From NCBI GenBank assembly GCA_945868435.1, contig CAMBLG010000007.1, positions 36,774 to 100,773 of the forward strand: a DNA stretch of 64,000 bases. Direction: 5' to 3'. Shown in pieces: positions 1 to 9,382 of the stretch. Positions within the stretch are counted from its first letter, which is position 1. Each line of letters opens with the position of its first letter. Under the pieces are notes generated by a model. It saw only the letters and a list, made by a program, of their open reading frames with translations. It was not told where the DNA came from and made no database searches. Position numbers and translations under genes: made by a program. Source of the stretch: an uncultured Lachnospiraceae bacterium (GTDB lineage Bacteria > Bacillota > Clostridia > Lachnospirales > Lachnospiraceae).

Positions 1-1973
1 TTCACTCCACGTGTGTGCGGATTTTGCGCCGCTACATTGACCGGCTGGGGTATGGAACGAATTTTACCATATATGATGCGGATGATCAGAAGACACTTAT
101 GAAGGATATCTGTAAGCGTCTGGAAATCGATACGAAGATTCACAAAGAGAAAATGTTTTTGTCGGTGATTTCTTCTGCAAAGGACGAGCTCATTGACCCC
201 ATCGAATTCGAGAACCGTGCGGCAGGCGATTATAACAAAAGGCGTCAGGCGCAGGTATATCGGGAATATCAGCAGGCGCTTAAGCAGAACAACGCGCTGG
301 ATTTTGACGATCTGATCATGAAGACAGTGGAGCTGTTTAAGCTGGATAAAGAGGTGTTGAACAGTTATCAGGAGCGTTTCCGCTATATCATGGTGGATGA
401 GTATCAGGACACGAACACGGCGCAGTTTGAGTTGATCCGGCTTCTGGCGATGAAATATAAGAACCTGTGTGTTGTGGGTGATGACGACCAGTCGATTTAC
501 AAATTCCGCGGTGCGAATATCTACAATATTTTGAATTTTGAAACGCATTTTCCGGATGCGAAGGTGATTAAACTGGAACAGAATTACCGCAGTACCCAGA
601 CGATACTGGACGCGGCCAACAGCGTGATTGCCAACAATGTGGGGCGCAAGGAGAAGCGGCTGTGGACAAAGAACGGTGAGGGGGATAAGATTACCTTTGA
701 GCAGCTGGACAGCGGCTATGAGGAAGCGGATTATATTGCAAGAGATATTGCCAGAAAAGTTCGGAATGGAGAATATACCTATCGGGACTGTGCGATTCTG
801 TACCGAACCAATGCGCAGTCGCGTCTTTTTGAGGAGCGGTTTATCGCAGGGAATATTCCATATAAGATTGTTGGGGGCGTGAACTTCTACGCGAGAAAAG
901 AAATCAAGGACGTTCTCAGCTATCTGAAAACCATCGACAACGGACAGGATGATCTGGCGGTGCGCCGAATCATCAATGTGCCGAAGCGTGGCATCGGTGC
1001 CACCACCATCAGTCGTGTGGCGGCGTATGCAGGGGAGCAGGAGATGAGCTTTTACCAGGCGCTTCGCATGGCAGGGGATATTCCGGGTATTGGCAAGGCG
1101 GAGACGAAAATCCGGCCGTTCGTGCTTTTTATCCAGTCGATGCGGGCGAAGGCGGAGGTGCTGTCCGTGTCAGAGCTTTTGAGCGAGGTCATCGAGACGA
1201 CTGGGTATGTGGCGGAACTGAAGGCAGAAGGAACCGAGGAAGCGGAGGCAAGAATTGAGAACATCGATGAATTGATATCCAAAGCAGTGGATTACGAGCA
1301 GGGAGAAGAACACCCGACTCTGAGCGGATTTCTGGAGGAGGTCGCGCTGGTGGCAGACATCGACTCTCTGGAGGAGGACAGTGATTATGTAGTGCTCATG
1401 ACGTTGCACAGCGCCAAGGGACTGGAGTTCCCCAATGTGTATCTGGCAGGTATGGAGGATGGGCTGTTTCCAAGCTATATGTCTATCAACAGTGATCATG
1501 CGGATGCGGAAATGGAGGAAGAACGCCGCCTGGCGTATGTGGGGATCACCCGTGCAAAGAAGGATCTCACCATCACGTCGGCAAGGATGCGGATGATACG
1601 AGGAGAGACCCAGTATGGCAAGGTATCACGGTTCGTAAAGGAGATACCGGTGGAGCTTTTGAACCGGGAGATATATGAGGCGAAGAGTTATGAGGAGCCC
1701 CGGCAGGATAATAGCTTCCAAAAGGCGAAGCAGGCGTTTCGGAGCGTGCCTGTATATACACCTGCCAGGAATCAGCGGGATTTTGGCGCGGCATCGGACA
1801 GTGCCGGTGGATTGAGTTACGGTGTGGGAGACCGTGTGCGTCACATGAAGTTCGGTGATGGCGAGGTGACGGCCATTGCCTCCGGCGGCAGAGACTATGA
1901 GGTGACCGTGGATTTTGATAAGGTGGGGACAAAGAAGATGTTTGCGTCCTTTGCAAAATTAAAAAAATTATAA
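1..1973 (+). CDS. pcrA: ATP-dependent DNA helicase PcrA/UvrD, 5' end cut off by the window
   Basis: Superfamily 1 DNA helicase of repair and replication. The frame is open from base 3 and already reads HSTCVRILRR, the conserved motif Ic region, so the Walker A part lies left of the window. Visible motifs in order: VDEYQDTN (Walker B/motif II), GDDDQSIYKFRGA (III), LEQNYRST (IV), TLHSAKGLEF (V) and ERRLAYVGITRAK (VI). The C-terminus, GVGDRVRHMKFGDGEV onward, is the Tudor-like tail of PcrA proteins that is known to contact RNA polymerase. The tail and the motif set favour PcrA over RecB-like or Rep relatives. It is followed by an AT-only hairpin with a T run. Confidence 0.96.
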   Translation, partial: HSTCVRILRRYIDRLGYGTNFTIYDADDQKTLMKDICKRLEIDTKIHKEKMFLSVISSAKDELIDPIEFENRAAGDYNKRRQAQVYREYQQALKQNNALDFDDLIMKTVELFKLDKEVLNSYQERFRYIMVDEYQDTNTAQFELIRLLAMKYKNLCVVGDDDQSIYKFRGANIYNILNFETHFPDAKVIKLEQNYRSTQTILDAANSVIANNVGRKEKRLWTKNGEGDKITFEQLDSGYEEADYIARDIARKVRNGEYTYRDCAILYRTNAQSRLFEERFIAGNIPYKIVGGVNFYARKEIKDVLSYLKTIDNGQDDLAVRRIINVPKRGIGATTISRVAAYAGEQEMSFYQALRMAGDIPGIGKAETKIRPFVLFIQSMRAKAEVLSVSELLSEVIETTGYVAELKAEGTEEAEARIENIDELISKAVDYEQGEEHPTLSGFLEEVALVADIDSLEEDSDYVVLMTLHSAKGLEFPNVYLAGMEDGLFPSYMSINSDHADAEMEEERRLAYVGITRAKKDLTITSARMRMIRGETQYGKVSRFVKEIPVELLNREIYEAKSYEEPRQDNSFQKAKQAFRSVPVYTPARNQRDFGAASDSAGGLSYGVGDRVRHMKFGDGEVTAIASGGRDYEVTVDFDKVGTKKMFASFAKLKKL

Positions 1974-1990
1974 AGAAATAATTTTTTTTT
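1961..1990 (+). terminator. Probable intrinsic terminator of pcrA
   Basis: An 11-base-pair AT-only stem (AAAAAAATTAT with ATAATTTTTTT) overlaps the pcrA stop codon and runs into nine T residues. The U tract is convincing; the stem is weak because it has no GC pairs. Confidence 0.45.
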
Positions 1991-2030
1991 CTAAAAAACA
2001 TATTTTTTCGTAGGAAATAGGGATAATATA

Positions 2031-2039
2031 TGCTATAAT
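2031..2039 (+). promoter_or_regulatory. Extended -10 promoter element before the small membrane protein gene
   Basis: TGCTATAAT is a consensus extended -10 (TGn plus TATAAT), 36 bases before the chosen start. No good -35 is seen at the usual distance, as is common for extended -10 promoters. Confidence 0.55.
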
Positions 2040-2075
2040 CATATATATAAAACAAGAGAAGGGGTGATGCGTACG

Positions 2076-2402
2076 ATGAGTAAACTCGAGGACATTTTAG
2101 CATCAGAGAAGGTGAATGACATGTTATCTGCTATGAAGTTAAACGATTTGGTTAAGAAGGAAGAAGAAAAGAAGAAACCATCGAAGGCCTTGATCGTGTT
2201 TGCAGTCATTGGCGTTGTTGTTGCAGTAGCTGCAGCAGTGTATGGAATTTACAGATTCTTTACACCGGATTATCTGGATGACTTTGAGGACGATTTTGAG
2301 GATGAGTTCGACAATGACTTCTTCGAGGATGAGGATGACGAGCCGGCTGCTTCCGCAAAGGCTGAGCCAGCAGCAAAGGAAGAGGCGCCGGAGGAAGAGT
2401 AA
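2076..2402 (+). CDS. Small single-pass membrane protein with acidic tail, unknown function
   Basis: 108 residues. The N-terminal part is charged (MSKLEDILASEKVNDM, then a lysine-rich EEEKKKPSK stretch), followed by one hydrophobic segment at about residues 41-62 (ALIVFAVIGVVVAVAAAVYG) and an extremely acidic tail rich in Asp, Glu and Phe that ends in an Ala/Glu-rich stretch. The positive charges before the segment predict N-in topology with the acidic tail outside. GTG and ATG codons lie 9-12 bases upstream in frame, but the AGAAGGGG ribosome site is correctly spaced only for the ATG at 2076. I do not recognise a named family. It has its own promoter and terminator. Confidence 0.8.
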   Translation: MSKLEDILASEKVNDMLSAMKLNDLVKKEEEKKKPSKALIVFAVIGVVVAVAAAVYGIYRFFTPDYLDDFEDDFEDEFDNDFFEDEDDEPAASAKAEPAAKEEAPEEE

Positions 2403-2451
2403 TCTTTTCTGAAAAGAGTGAAGTACAGTGGCAATTTGTACGGAAAGCAAT

Positions 2452-2480
2452 GAGGGACTGCGCAGGTAGTCCCTCGTTTT
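2452..2480 (+). terminator. Intrinsic terminator after the small membrane protein gene
   Basis: Arms GAGGGACT and AGTCCCTC form a perfect 8-bp stem followed by GTTTT. Confidence 0.75.
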
Positions 2481-2513
2481 ACGTTATGTATTAATCGATA
2501 AAAGGAGAGCGAG

Positions 2514-3908
2514 ATGAAAAAGGGGCAGATTGCAGAAGGTGTTGTAGTCCGAGTGGACTTTCCCAACAAGGGCATTGTGATAACAGATGAGGGGGAGCAC
2601 GTAATCGTGAAGAACACGATTCCCGGGCAACGAGTAAGGTTTGGCGTCAATAAGGCCAGAAAAGGGAAAGCGGAGGCGAGACTTTTAGAGACACTTGAGA
2701 AGTCTCCTTTAGAGACGGAGAGTACCTGCCCGCATTTTGGTGCGTGTGGAGGCTGCACCTACCAGAGTCTTCCTTATGAAAAGCAGTTAGACCTGAAGGA
2801 AAAACAGATCAGGGAACTTCTAGATCATGCAATCGGTGACCGATGCTCTTATGAATTCCTTGGAATTAAGGGAAGCCCGCGCACCAATGCGTTTCGTAAC
2901 AAGATGGAATTTTCCTTTGGAGACGCCTATAAGGATGGCCCGTTGGCCCTGGGTATGCATAAGAGGGGAAGCTTTTATGATATTGTAACAGTGTCGGATT
3001 GTCAGATCGTGGATGCGGATTTTCGCGCGATTCTTACTGCGACCCTTAGCTTTTTTCAGGAGAAGGGAATCTCCTATTATCACAGATTGCGCCATACCGG
3101 TTATCTGCGCCATCTTCTTGTGCGTAAAGCGGTAAGAACCGGCGAGATCCTGGTAGATCTGGTTACCACAACCGAGCGTGCGGGAATAGAGCAGGAGCTT
3201 CTTGCCGGATGGAAGGATGCACTTCTTGCGCTTTCACTGGAAGGAAAACTGAAGGGAATCTTACATACCCGAAATGACAGTGTGGCAGATGTGGTGAAGA
3301 ATGAGGGAACAGATACTTTATACGGAGATGATTTCTTCTATGAGGAGCTGCTGGGGCTTCGATTTAAAATCTCACCTTTTTCGTTCTTCCAGACTAATTC
3401 TCTTGGTGCAGAGGTGCTGTATGAAACTGCGCGGGAATTTATTCTTGGGGATCAGGCCAACCGCCTGAACGACAAGGTGGTGTATGATCTGTACAGCGGA
3501 ACCGGAACGATTGCCCAGATGCTTGCTTCCGTCAGCAAGGAAGTCGTCGGCGTGGAAATCGTGGAGGAGGCTGTGGAGGCTGCAAAGGAGAATGCGGCAT
3601 TGAACGGGCTGACCAACTGCCGTTTTCTTGCAGGGGACGTGCTCAAGGTGCTGGATACCATCGAGGAGCGTCCGGATTATATCGTTCTGGATCCGCCGAG
3701 AGACGGCATCCACCCAAAGGCGTTGGAGAAGATTATCGCTTACGGGGTGGAGCATATGGTGTACATCTCCTGTAAGCCGACCAGTCTGACCAGGGATCTG
3801 GAGGTACTTCTGGCACGGGGCTATATGGTGGAGAAGGTGTGCCTCATTGATCTCTTCCCGGCCAGCTATCACTGTGAGACGGTGTGCCTTCTGTCGAAGA
3901 AACATTAA
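2514..3908 (+). CDS. rlmD: 23S rRNA (uracil-5)-methyltransferase, RlmD/RumA (TrmA) family
   Basis: 464 residues, usual for the family. An N-terminal TRAM-like beta barrel (residues 1-60) is followed by the iron-sulfur cysteines CPHFGACGGC (near 72-81), with the fourth in VSDCQIVD near 162. The SAM-binding motif is YDLYSGTGTIAQML, followed by DPPRDG and the catalytic cysteine in YISCKPTSLTRDL near residue 419. Family knowledge: these enzymes methylate U1939 and/or U747 of 23S rRNA; in Firmicutes one enzyme (RlmCD) often does both, and the sequence alone does not tell which sites are used here. The start has a well-spaced AAAGGAG. It appears monocistronic. Confidence 0.93.
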   Translation: MKKGQIAEGVVVRVDFPNKGIVITDEGEHVIVKNTIPGQRVRFGVNKARKGKAEARLLETLEKSPLETESTCPHFGACGGCTYQSLPYEKQLDLKEKQIRELLDHAIGDRCSYEFLGIKGSPRTNAFRNKMEFSFGDAYKDGPLALGMHKRGSFYDIVTVSDCQIVDADFRAILTATLSFFQEKGISYYHRLRHTGYLRHLLVRKAVRTGEILVDLVTTTERAGIEQELLAGWKDALLALSLEGKLKGILHTRNDSVADVVKNEGTDTLYGDDFFYEELLGLRFKISPFSFFQTNSLGAEVLYETAREFILGDQANRLNDKVVYDLYSGTGTIAQMLASVSKEVVGVEIVEEAVEAAKENAALNGLTNCRFLAGDVLKVLDTIEERPDYIVLDPPRDGIHPKALEKIIAYGVEHMVYISCKPTSLTRDLEVLLARGYMVEKVCLIDLFPASYHCETVCLLSKKH

Positions 3909-3932
3909 CTTTTGCGTGATAGAACTTATGAG

Positions 3933-3962
3933 GTTTACGCTTGTGAGGATACAAGTGTAAAC
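3933..3962. repeat. 12-bp inverted repeat upstream of larE
   Basis: GTTTACGCTTGT and ACAAGTGTAAAC pair over 12 positions with one G-T and a 6-base loop. No T run follows, so it is not an ordinary terminator. It could be an operator or leader hairpin 41 bases before larE. Confidence 0.5.
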
Positions 3963-4002
3963 ACAGATTGGAGTGCATGGAATATAAGGAGGAAAACGAG
4001 TC

Positions 4003-4884
4003 GTGACAGACAACAGAGAGATGGGACAGCTTAGCCCGGAACTATTAAATAAATACGAATCCCTGAAAGAATATCTGAAGTCGCTGCACAGCGTTGCGGT
4101 TGCATTTTCCAGTGGGGTGGACTCTACCTTTCTGCTCTATGCGGCAAGAGAGGCACTGGGAGATGCGGTCATTGCAGTAACGGCCTCGTCCTGCTCGTTT
4201 CCGGTTCGGGAACTGGAAGAAGCAAAAGAGTATTGCAGCGAACAGGGAATCCGGCATTTTATATGCCAATCCGAGGAACTTAAGATTGAAGGGTTCGCCC
4301 AGAATCCCAAGAACCGGTGCTATCTGTGCAAACGAGAGTTGTTCGAGAAGATTCGGATGATTGCGAAGGCAGAGCATATGGAAGCTATTGTGGAAGGCTC
4401 GAATGTGGATGATAACGGAGATTATCGACCGGGACTGGTTGCGGTGGAAGAGCTGGGAATCAAGAGTCCGCTTAGGGAATGTGGCTTTACAAAAGAAGAG
4501 ATACGCCTTCTCTCCCAGGAGTTTGGTCTCCCTACCTGGGATAAGCAATCCTTCGCCTGTCTGTCCAGTCGGTTTCCGTATGGGGAGACGATTACCGAGG
4601 AGAAGCTTCACATGGTAGACCGTGCGGAGCAGTTTTTGCTGGACCAGGGCTTCCATCAGCTTCGAGTCCGCATCCACGATCGAATTGCAAGAATCGAACT
4701 TCTCCCGGAGGAATTTCCTAAATTTATGAGGGAGGAGATTCGGTTTAAGGTGTATCAGGAATTTCGCAAGATCGGTTTTTCCTATGTGGCGTTGGATCTT
4801 TTGGGGTATCGTACCGGCAGTATGAATGAGACACTTTCGGAAACGGAATTGGCACAGGGAACTATCTCAACTCTAAAAAAATAG
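4003..4884 (+). CDS. larE: ATP-dependent sacrificial sulfur transferase LarE
   Basis: 293 residues. PP-loop ATPase: FSSGVDSTFLL (residues 35-45) is the pyrophosphate loop that adenylates a carboxyl group. Known role of the family: inserting sulfur into the pyridinium dicarboxylate precursor of the nickel-pincer (NPN) cofactor of lactate racemase and relatives. Three candidate cysteines are visible: C106 and C109 (RCYLCKRE) and C186 (FACLSSR), the last at the position of the sacrificial cysteine. A CxxC pair plus this third cysteine is the pattern of the iron-sulfur-cluster type of LarE. The GTG start has AAGGAGG ten bases upstream; the next ATG (4021) lacks a site. LarA, LarB and LarC are not nearby, so this is an orphan copy whose client is unknown. 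Confidence 0.88.
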   Translation: MTDNREMGQLSPELLNKYESLKEYLKSLHSVAVAFSSGVDSTFLLYAAREALGDAVIAVTASSCSFPVRELEEAKEYCSEQGIRHFICQSEELKIEGFAQNPKNRCYLCKRELFEKIRMIAKAEHMEAIVEGSNVDDNGDYRPGLVAVEELGIKSPLRECGFTKEEIRLLSQEFGLPTWDKQSFACLSSRFPYGETITEEKLHMVDRAEQFLLDQGFHQLRVRIHDRIARIELLPEEFPKFMREEIRFKVYQEFRKIGFSYVALDLLGYRTGSMNETLSETELAQGTISTLKK

Positions 4885-4890
4885 AGTTTT
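4869..4890 (+). terminator. Short terminator overlapping the larE stop
   Basis: AACTCTA and TAGAGTT form a 7-bp stem around an A-rich loop and are followed by TT, CA and TTTT. The second arm contains the stop codon. Confidence 0.45.
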
Positions 4891-4904
4891 CATTTTATGG
4901 AAAA

Positions 4905-4947
4905 TCCGTTATAATAATAGTATGTTATTGGTATAACGGTTTTTTGT
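4905..4947 (+). promoter_or_regulatory. Promoter and hairpin upstream of the BMP lipoprotein gene
   Basis: CCGTTATA and TATAACGG form an 8-bp stem followed directly by six T residues, giving a terminator shape just before the ribosome site of the next gene. The left arm overlaps a TATAAT -10 box (with a weak TTTTCA 17 bases upstream). Either larE read-through is stopped here or the hairpin is regulatory; a transcript starting from that -10 would lack the left arm. Confidence 0.45.
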
Positions 4948-4960
4948 TAGGAGGATGCAA

Positions 4961-6157
4961 ATGAGGAAACGGATATTGGGGCTTTTGGCGGCCTGTGCCC
5001 TTGGGCTGATGGGGTGCGGAGCAGGTGCGCAGATTGACGATTATGCGACCAACGAGGGATATGAGACCGATGCGGGAACTGCTTCGGCAAAGGAAGAAGA
5101 TTCCGGCGTAAGTACCGGAAACGCAGGAATCGCGGCAAATGAGATTAAGATAGGAGTGCTGCATCTGACCGATCCGGCGGAGGGAAGTGGATATACCTAT
5201 ACGCATGATCTCGGAATTCAGGGAATGCAGAAGAATCTCGGGTTGTCTGATTCTCAGATTGTCCGCAAAATTAATGTGGATGATACGGATGCGGATGCTA
5301 CGAGGACCGCTATTCAGGAATGCATTGATGAGGGCTGCAACATCATTTTTACCACCAGTTGGGGATATATGGAAGTGACCGCAGAGATGGCGGAGGAATA
5401 TCCGGATATCTATTTCTGTCATGGAACGGGTTACATGAGTAATGGGACGAATTTTGTTAACTATTTCGGAAGAATCTATCAGGCCCGTTATCTCAGCGGA
5501 ATCGTAGCTGGAATGAATACGAAGACCAATATGATCGGATATGTGGCAGCACAGGATTCTTCCAATTCTGAGGTGACCGGTGGAATCGACGCTTTTGCCA
5601 TCGGTGTTGCGAAGGTCAATCCGGATGCGAAAATCTACGTTGTTGTGACCAATAGCTGGTATGACCCGGAGGGCGAGGCTGCGGCAGCAGAGAAACTTCT
5701 GAATATGGGCTGTGATGTTATGGCACAGCACTGCGATACGGCTTCTCCCCAGACGCTCGCGGAGGATGCGGGGGTGTATGGAATCGGCTATAATTCCGAC
5801 ATGAGCAAGGAGACGCCGGATTCCTGTCTCACCAGTGTCATCTGGAACTGGAGTGCCTATTATACTTCTGCGGTACAGAGCGTGATCGAAGGAACCTGGA
5901 CAGGAGAAAATTACTACGGTGGTATGGCAGAAGGTCTTGTGGATGTTACAGACCTTGCGGATTTCTGTGTGGATGGAACGCAGGAAGAGGTAGCAGAAGA
6001 GCAGGCCGCAATCCTATCAGGGGAGAGCAATGTCTTTGATGGTGTGATGGAGACCAACACCGGAGAGACGGTAGGTGTTGAAGGCGGCACGCTGGATGAT
6101 GGGACCATTACCGGTGGAATTAACTGGTATTACAAGAACGTAGTCGTTGTGGAGTAG
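4961..6157 (+). CDS. BMP-family substrate-binding lipoprotein
   Basis: 398 residues. Signal peptide [19 protein letters not shown] with lipobox LMGC, a low-complexity linker, then a BMP (basic membrane protein, PnrA/Med-like) fold from [19 protein letters not shown] to the C-terminus. BMP proteins usually bind nucleosides and feed an ABC importer. No permease or ATPase gene is nearby; the next gene, 11 bases downstream, is a chemoreceptor, so a sensing role is likely (inference). Start: an in-frame ATG at 4955 abuts the AGGAGG site; the ATG at 4961 has proper spacing and gives the clean signal peptide. Confidence 0.9.
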   Translation: MRKRILGLLAACALGLMGCGAGAQIDDYATNEGYETDAGTASAKEEDSGVSTGNAGIAANEIKIGVLHLTDPAEGSGYTYTHDLGIQGMQKNLGLSDSQIVRKINVDDTDADATRTAIQECIDEGCNIIFTTSWGYMEVTAEMAEEYPDIYFCHGTGYMSNGTNFVNYFGRIYQARYLSGIVAGMNTKTNMIGYVAAQDSSNSEVTGGIDAFAIGVAKVNPDAKIYVVVTNSWYDPEGEAAAAEKLLNMGCDVMAQHCDTASPQTLAEDAGVYGIGYNSDMSKETPDSCLTSVIWNWSAYYTSAVQSVIEGTWTGENYYGGMAEGLVDVTDLADFCVDGTQEEVAEEQAAILSGESNVFDGVMETNTGETVGVEGGTLDDGTITGGINWYYKNVVVVE

Positions 6158-6168
6158 GAGGGAAGGAT

Positions 6169-7884
6169 ATGCAGAATAAATTCGGAATGACATTGAAGAA
6201 GAAAATCCTTAGTATGATCCTGCTTCCGGTGCTGGTTCTTGGTCTTGTGGTTATTATTCTTTCCATGACCGTGATCAAAGGTGCACTGATCCGTGAGGTT
6301 CGGCTGGCACTGCAGAGTGTGGCAACGGCTACTTATGCGGCTTATGACCAGAATTCAGGAGATTATGTGGAATCGACCAACGGCGATGTCTGGAAGGGGG
6401 GTTTTAACATATCCAAATCCGACAGCATCGTCGATACCATCAAGGAAAAGTCGGGAGTAGAGGTAACCTTTTTCTATGGGGATCGAAGAATTATGACTTC
6501 CGCCAAGGATAAAGATGGCAACCGGATTCTGGGGTCCAGGGCCGGTGATGTCATTGTGGAGAAGGTGCTCAATGGCGGACAGGAGTATTTCAGCAAGAAT
6601 GTATCGATTGATGGCACGCTCTATTATGGTTACTATGTTCCGGTGTACCAGTCATCCGGAGCTGCCCCCGTTGGAATGGTGTTTGTTGGAGCGCAAAAGT
6701 CGGAAAAGGATGCAGTCATCAATCAGATTGTGTACGCGATCGTTTTCATGGTTGTGTTTCTGATGGCGGCGTGTATGCTGCTTGGCTTCATTTTTGCATC
6801 ATCCCTTTCCCGTTCTCTCAAGAAGAGTATCGGTGCGGTACAGTCAGTTGCCACCGGTAATCTTCGCACACCGGTGGATGAGAAGCTGTTAAAACAAAAG
6901 GATGAGGTCGGAGATCTCACCAGAGGCATTAAGCGGCTGCAGGATGAGATGACGAGGAGTATTGAGTTCATTGCAAGCAACAGTAAGGCGGTTCTTGAGG
7001 CATCAGGAGCATTGGAGACTACCGCGAAGGAGACAACGTCTTCCATGCGTGAGGTGGAGAATTCCATGAACGATATTGCCCAGAGTGCTTCCCAGCAGGC
7101 AAAGATTTCCGGGGACGCATCCGTTTATGTTGCTCAGATGGGAGAAAAGATAGAGCAGACCAGCCGTGAAGTGGATGAGTTGAAAATGAATGCGGAAGCA
7201 ATGCGTGAGTCTGAGGAAGAGACGGCTGCTACCATGGGCAGACTTTTGGAGAGCAACAGTGAAGTGGATCGTCTGATCCGTGAGATTGCGCAGCAGACCA
7301 AACAGACCAACGAGTCGGCACAGAAGATTAAGGAAGCGACAGATATTATTGCAAGCATTGCCGAGGAGACAAGTCTCCTAAGTCTGAACGCCAGCATTGA
7401 GGCTGCTCGGGCGGGAGAGAACGGACGCGGGTTTGCGGTAGTCGCAGAGCAGATTCAGAAGCTTGCGCAGCAGTCGGATGAGTCCAGCAAGAAAATTGAT
7501 GAGATCATCCGCCAGCTTATTGAAGATTCCGACCGGACCGTTGGCACGATGGAGCAGGTAATGTCCACCGTGTTCGCGCAGACGGAGCATATGCAGCAGA
7601 CCAGCGAAAAGACCCAGGAAGTGAGAGAACGGCTTGGCGTATCGCTGGATAGCATGGCTGTCATCGAGGAAAGCGTTGCATACCTCAACAAGGCACGTCA
7701 GGAAATTGTGCGGACCGTACAGGAGCTTTCCGATATTGCGAAGCAGAACGCAGCGACAACACAGGAGGTCTGCGCAACTGTGAATCTGGTTACCGAAGGA
7801 TTCGGCAGTGTCGAGGGAAGCACGGAAGATCTGCGGTCGATCGCAGATGGATTGGAAGACAGTATGGGACATTTCAGTGTATAA
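6169..7884 (+). CDS. Methyl-accepting chemotaxis protein with a Cache-type sensor
   Basis: 571 residues. First membrane segment at about 14-34, an extracytoplasmic region of about 155 residues resembling a single Cache domain (contains [13 protein letters not shown] and [10 protein letters not shown]), second segment at about 187-211, then HAMP ([23 protein letters not shown]) and a long coiled-coil signalling domain. The hairpin tip is well conserved: [20 protein letters not shown] followed by [15 protein letters not shown]. No CheR-docking pentapeptide is seen at the C-terminus (SMGHFSV). Probably co-transcribed with the upstream BMP lipoprotein and closed by a strong terminator. The ligand may be presented by that lipoprotein (inference). 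Confidence 0.95.
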   Translation: MQNKFGMTLKKKILSMILLPVLVLGLVVIILSMTVIKGALIREVRLALQSVATATYAAYDQNSGDYVESTNGDVWKGGFNISKSDSIVDTIKEKSGVEVTFFYGDRRIMTSAKDKDGNRILGSRAGDVIVEKVLNGGQEYFSKNVSIDGTLYYGYYVPVYQSSGAAPVGMVFVGAQKSEKDAVINQIVYAIVFMVVFLMAACMLLGFIFASSLSRSLKKSIGAVQSVATGNLRTPVDEKLLKQKDEVGDLTRGIKRLQDEMTRSIEFIASNSKAVLEASGALETTAKETTSSMREVENSMNDIAQSASQQAKISGDASVYVAQMGEKIEQTSREVDELKMNAEAMRESEEETAATMGRLLESNSEVDRLIREIAQQTKQTNESAQKIKEATDIIASIAEETSLLSLNASIEAARAGENGRGFAVVAEQIQKLAQQSDESSKKIDEIIRQLIEDSDRTVGTMEQVMSTVFAQTEHMQQTSEKTQEVRERLGVSLDSMAVIEESVAYLNKARQEIVRTVQELSDIAKQNAATTQEVCATVNLVTEGFGSVEGSTEDLRSIADGLEDSMGHFSV

Positions 7885-7912
7885 AATGCATAACAGTAAG
7901 GTGAGTGAAGGA

Positions 7913-7945
7913 AGCCCCGAATCCATATGGATTTGGGGCTTTTTC
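7913..7945 (+). terminator. Intrinsic terminator of the BMP-chemoreceptor operon
   Basis: AGCCCCGAATCC and GGATTTGGGGCT form a 12-bp stem (one G-T) followed by TTTTT. Confidence 0.9.
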
Positions 7946-8059
7946 CAAGATTCAGGAGAAGAAGGATTTTACGAAAATGGAAAAGGTGTTGTGTGAGGTG
8001 GAAAGAGAAATCAGAAGAGATGTTTAACATGAAAAAGTATGGTTATTATCCTTGTTTTC

Positions 8060-8068
8060 TGCTACAAT
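8060..8068 (+). promoter_or_regulatory. Extended -10 element before the TSUP permease gene
   Basis: TGCTACAAT lies 32 bases before the start codon. It is an extended -10 with a poor -35. Confidence 0.4.
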
Positions 8069-8100
8069 AACAATAGGTGAATGAGAAAGAAGGAGAGAAC

Positions 8101-8880
8101 ATGGATATTGTGGTGAAAGTAATCGTTTGTTTTTTTGCGGGGCTTGGTGCGGGCCTGGGTACCGGATTTGCCGGAATGAGTGCGGCGGCGGTTATCAGTC
8201 CCATGCTGATCGTTCTTCTGGGGATGTCGGCCTATGAAGCTGTGGGAATTGCACTCGCAAGCGATGTTCTAGCCAGTGCGGTAAGTGCTTACACATATGG
8301 AAAGAATAAGAATCTCGATGTGCGAAATGGTGTTGTCATGATGGTGACAGTGCTGATCTGCACGGCAATCGGAAGTTATGTCGCAAGCCTTGTTCCCAAT
8401 ACAACCATGGGCAGTTTCTCTGTGTTTATGACCTTTTTGCTGGGCATCAAGTTCATTGTGAAGCCGGTGATGACCACCAAGGAGGCTATGCAGAATGTAA
8501 GCCCGAAGAAGCGGCTGATCCAGTCTGTTGTATGTGGAATTCTGGTCGGATTTATCTGCGGATTTATCGGAGCTGGTGGCGGCATGATGATGCTTTTGGT
8601 TCTTACCAGTGTGTTGGGCTATGAACTTAAGACGGCGGTGGGAACCAGTGTATTTATTATGGCATTCACCGCATTTACGGGAGCTGCCAGTCATTTTGCA
8701 ATCGGAGGGATGCCGGATGTACTCTGTCTGATTTTATGCATACTGTTCACGCTTATGTGGGCAAGGATTGCAGCAAAATTTGCCAACAGGGCAAGTACAG
8801 CAACATTGAACCGTGCCACCGGTGTAGTACTGACCATGTTGGGTGTGGTGATCTTTGTTGTGAATCTGATTACGAGATAA
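8101..8880 (+). CDS. TSUP (TauE/SafE) family membrane permease
   Basis: 259 residues, strongly hydrophobic with about eight membrane segments. Two internally similar halves each carry the family's glycine-rich motif: GLGAGLGTGFAGMSAAAVISP near residues 13-33 and GFICGFIGAGGGMMMLLVL near 150-168. The family exports or imports sulfite, sulfoacetate and other sulfur or organic anions; the substrate here cannot be told. The ATG at 8101 follows AAGGAG at the right distance; the in-frame codon at 8077 has no site. Single gene with its own terminator. Confidence 0.88.
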   Translation: MDIVVKVIVCFFAGLGAGLGTGFAGMSAAAVISPMLIVLLGMSAYEAVGIALASDVLASAVSAYTYGKNKNLDVRNGVVMMVTVLICTAIGSYVASLVPNTTMGSFSVFMTFLLGIKFIVKPVMTTKEAMQNVSPKKRLIQSVVCGILVGFICGFIGAGGGMMMLLVLTSVLGYELKTAVGTSVFIMAFTAFTGAASHFAIGGMPDVLCLILCILFTLMWARIAAKFANRASTATLNRATGVVLTMLGVVIFVVNLITR

Positions 8881-8922
8881 GAAAACATTATGAAATAATT
8901 CTGAACAAACAGCTCAGGGAAA

Positions 8923-8968
8923 GCCGTCAGGCGGCAGGCAGTTTTGCTTCCGCCCGGTGGCTTTTTTT
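8923..8968 (+). terminator. Intrinsic terminator after the TSUP gene
   Basis: GCC...GGCGG and CCGCC...GGC arms form an imperfect GC-rich stem followed by seven T residues. Confidence 0.75.
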
Positions 8969-9105
8969 GTTTGGACAGAACCACAACGGTTAGAAATGGA
9001 AAACGGGCGAATTTCGTAGCTTGCAGGTTCTGCCCGCGAATGATATGATAATTTCGTATTTCACGTAGAATGGTAGCATGAGATATGGTAGAGAGGAGCG
9101 CTGAT

Positions 9106-9285
9106 ATGGCAGATTTTAGTCTGGCAGATTGGATTGTGATAGGAATTCTGCTGGTGATGGCAGGGGGCGCAATTGCACATCTCGTTAAGGTAAAGAAAAG
9201 CGGTGCAAAATGCGCGGGCTGTTCTGCCGGAGAAAATTGTCCGGGTAAGAAAGCTTCGAATAAAAAATGTGGTAAGTGCATGTGA
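9106..9285 (+). CDS. FeoB-associated Cys-rich membrane protein family
   Basis: 59 residues. One N-terminal membrane segment (DWIVIGILLVMAGGAIAHLV) followed by a lysine-rich tail with five cysteines arranged CAGC...C...CGKC. This is the layout of the FeoB-associated small protein family, usually encoded at the end of feo ferrous iron operons. No feoA or feoB is present here, so this is a stray copy or its partner lies elsewhere. The ATG at 9106 follows GAGAGGAG at seven bases; the longer frame from 9085 has no ribosome site. Confidence 0.75.
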   Translation: MADFSLADWIVIGILLVMAGGAIAHLVKVKKSGAKCAGCSAGENCPGKKASNKKCGKCM

Positions 9286-9382
9286 AATTGTTATTGTTCT
9301 TCCAGCCGGTTTTATGGTAGTATAAAGCATAAATTGTTGCATAAGAGAGACGCCATAAAACAGTACCTTCGAGGGAGGGCCT

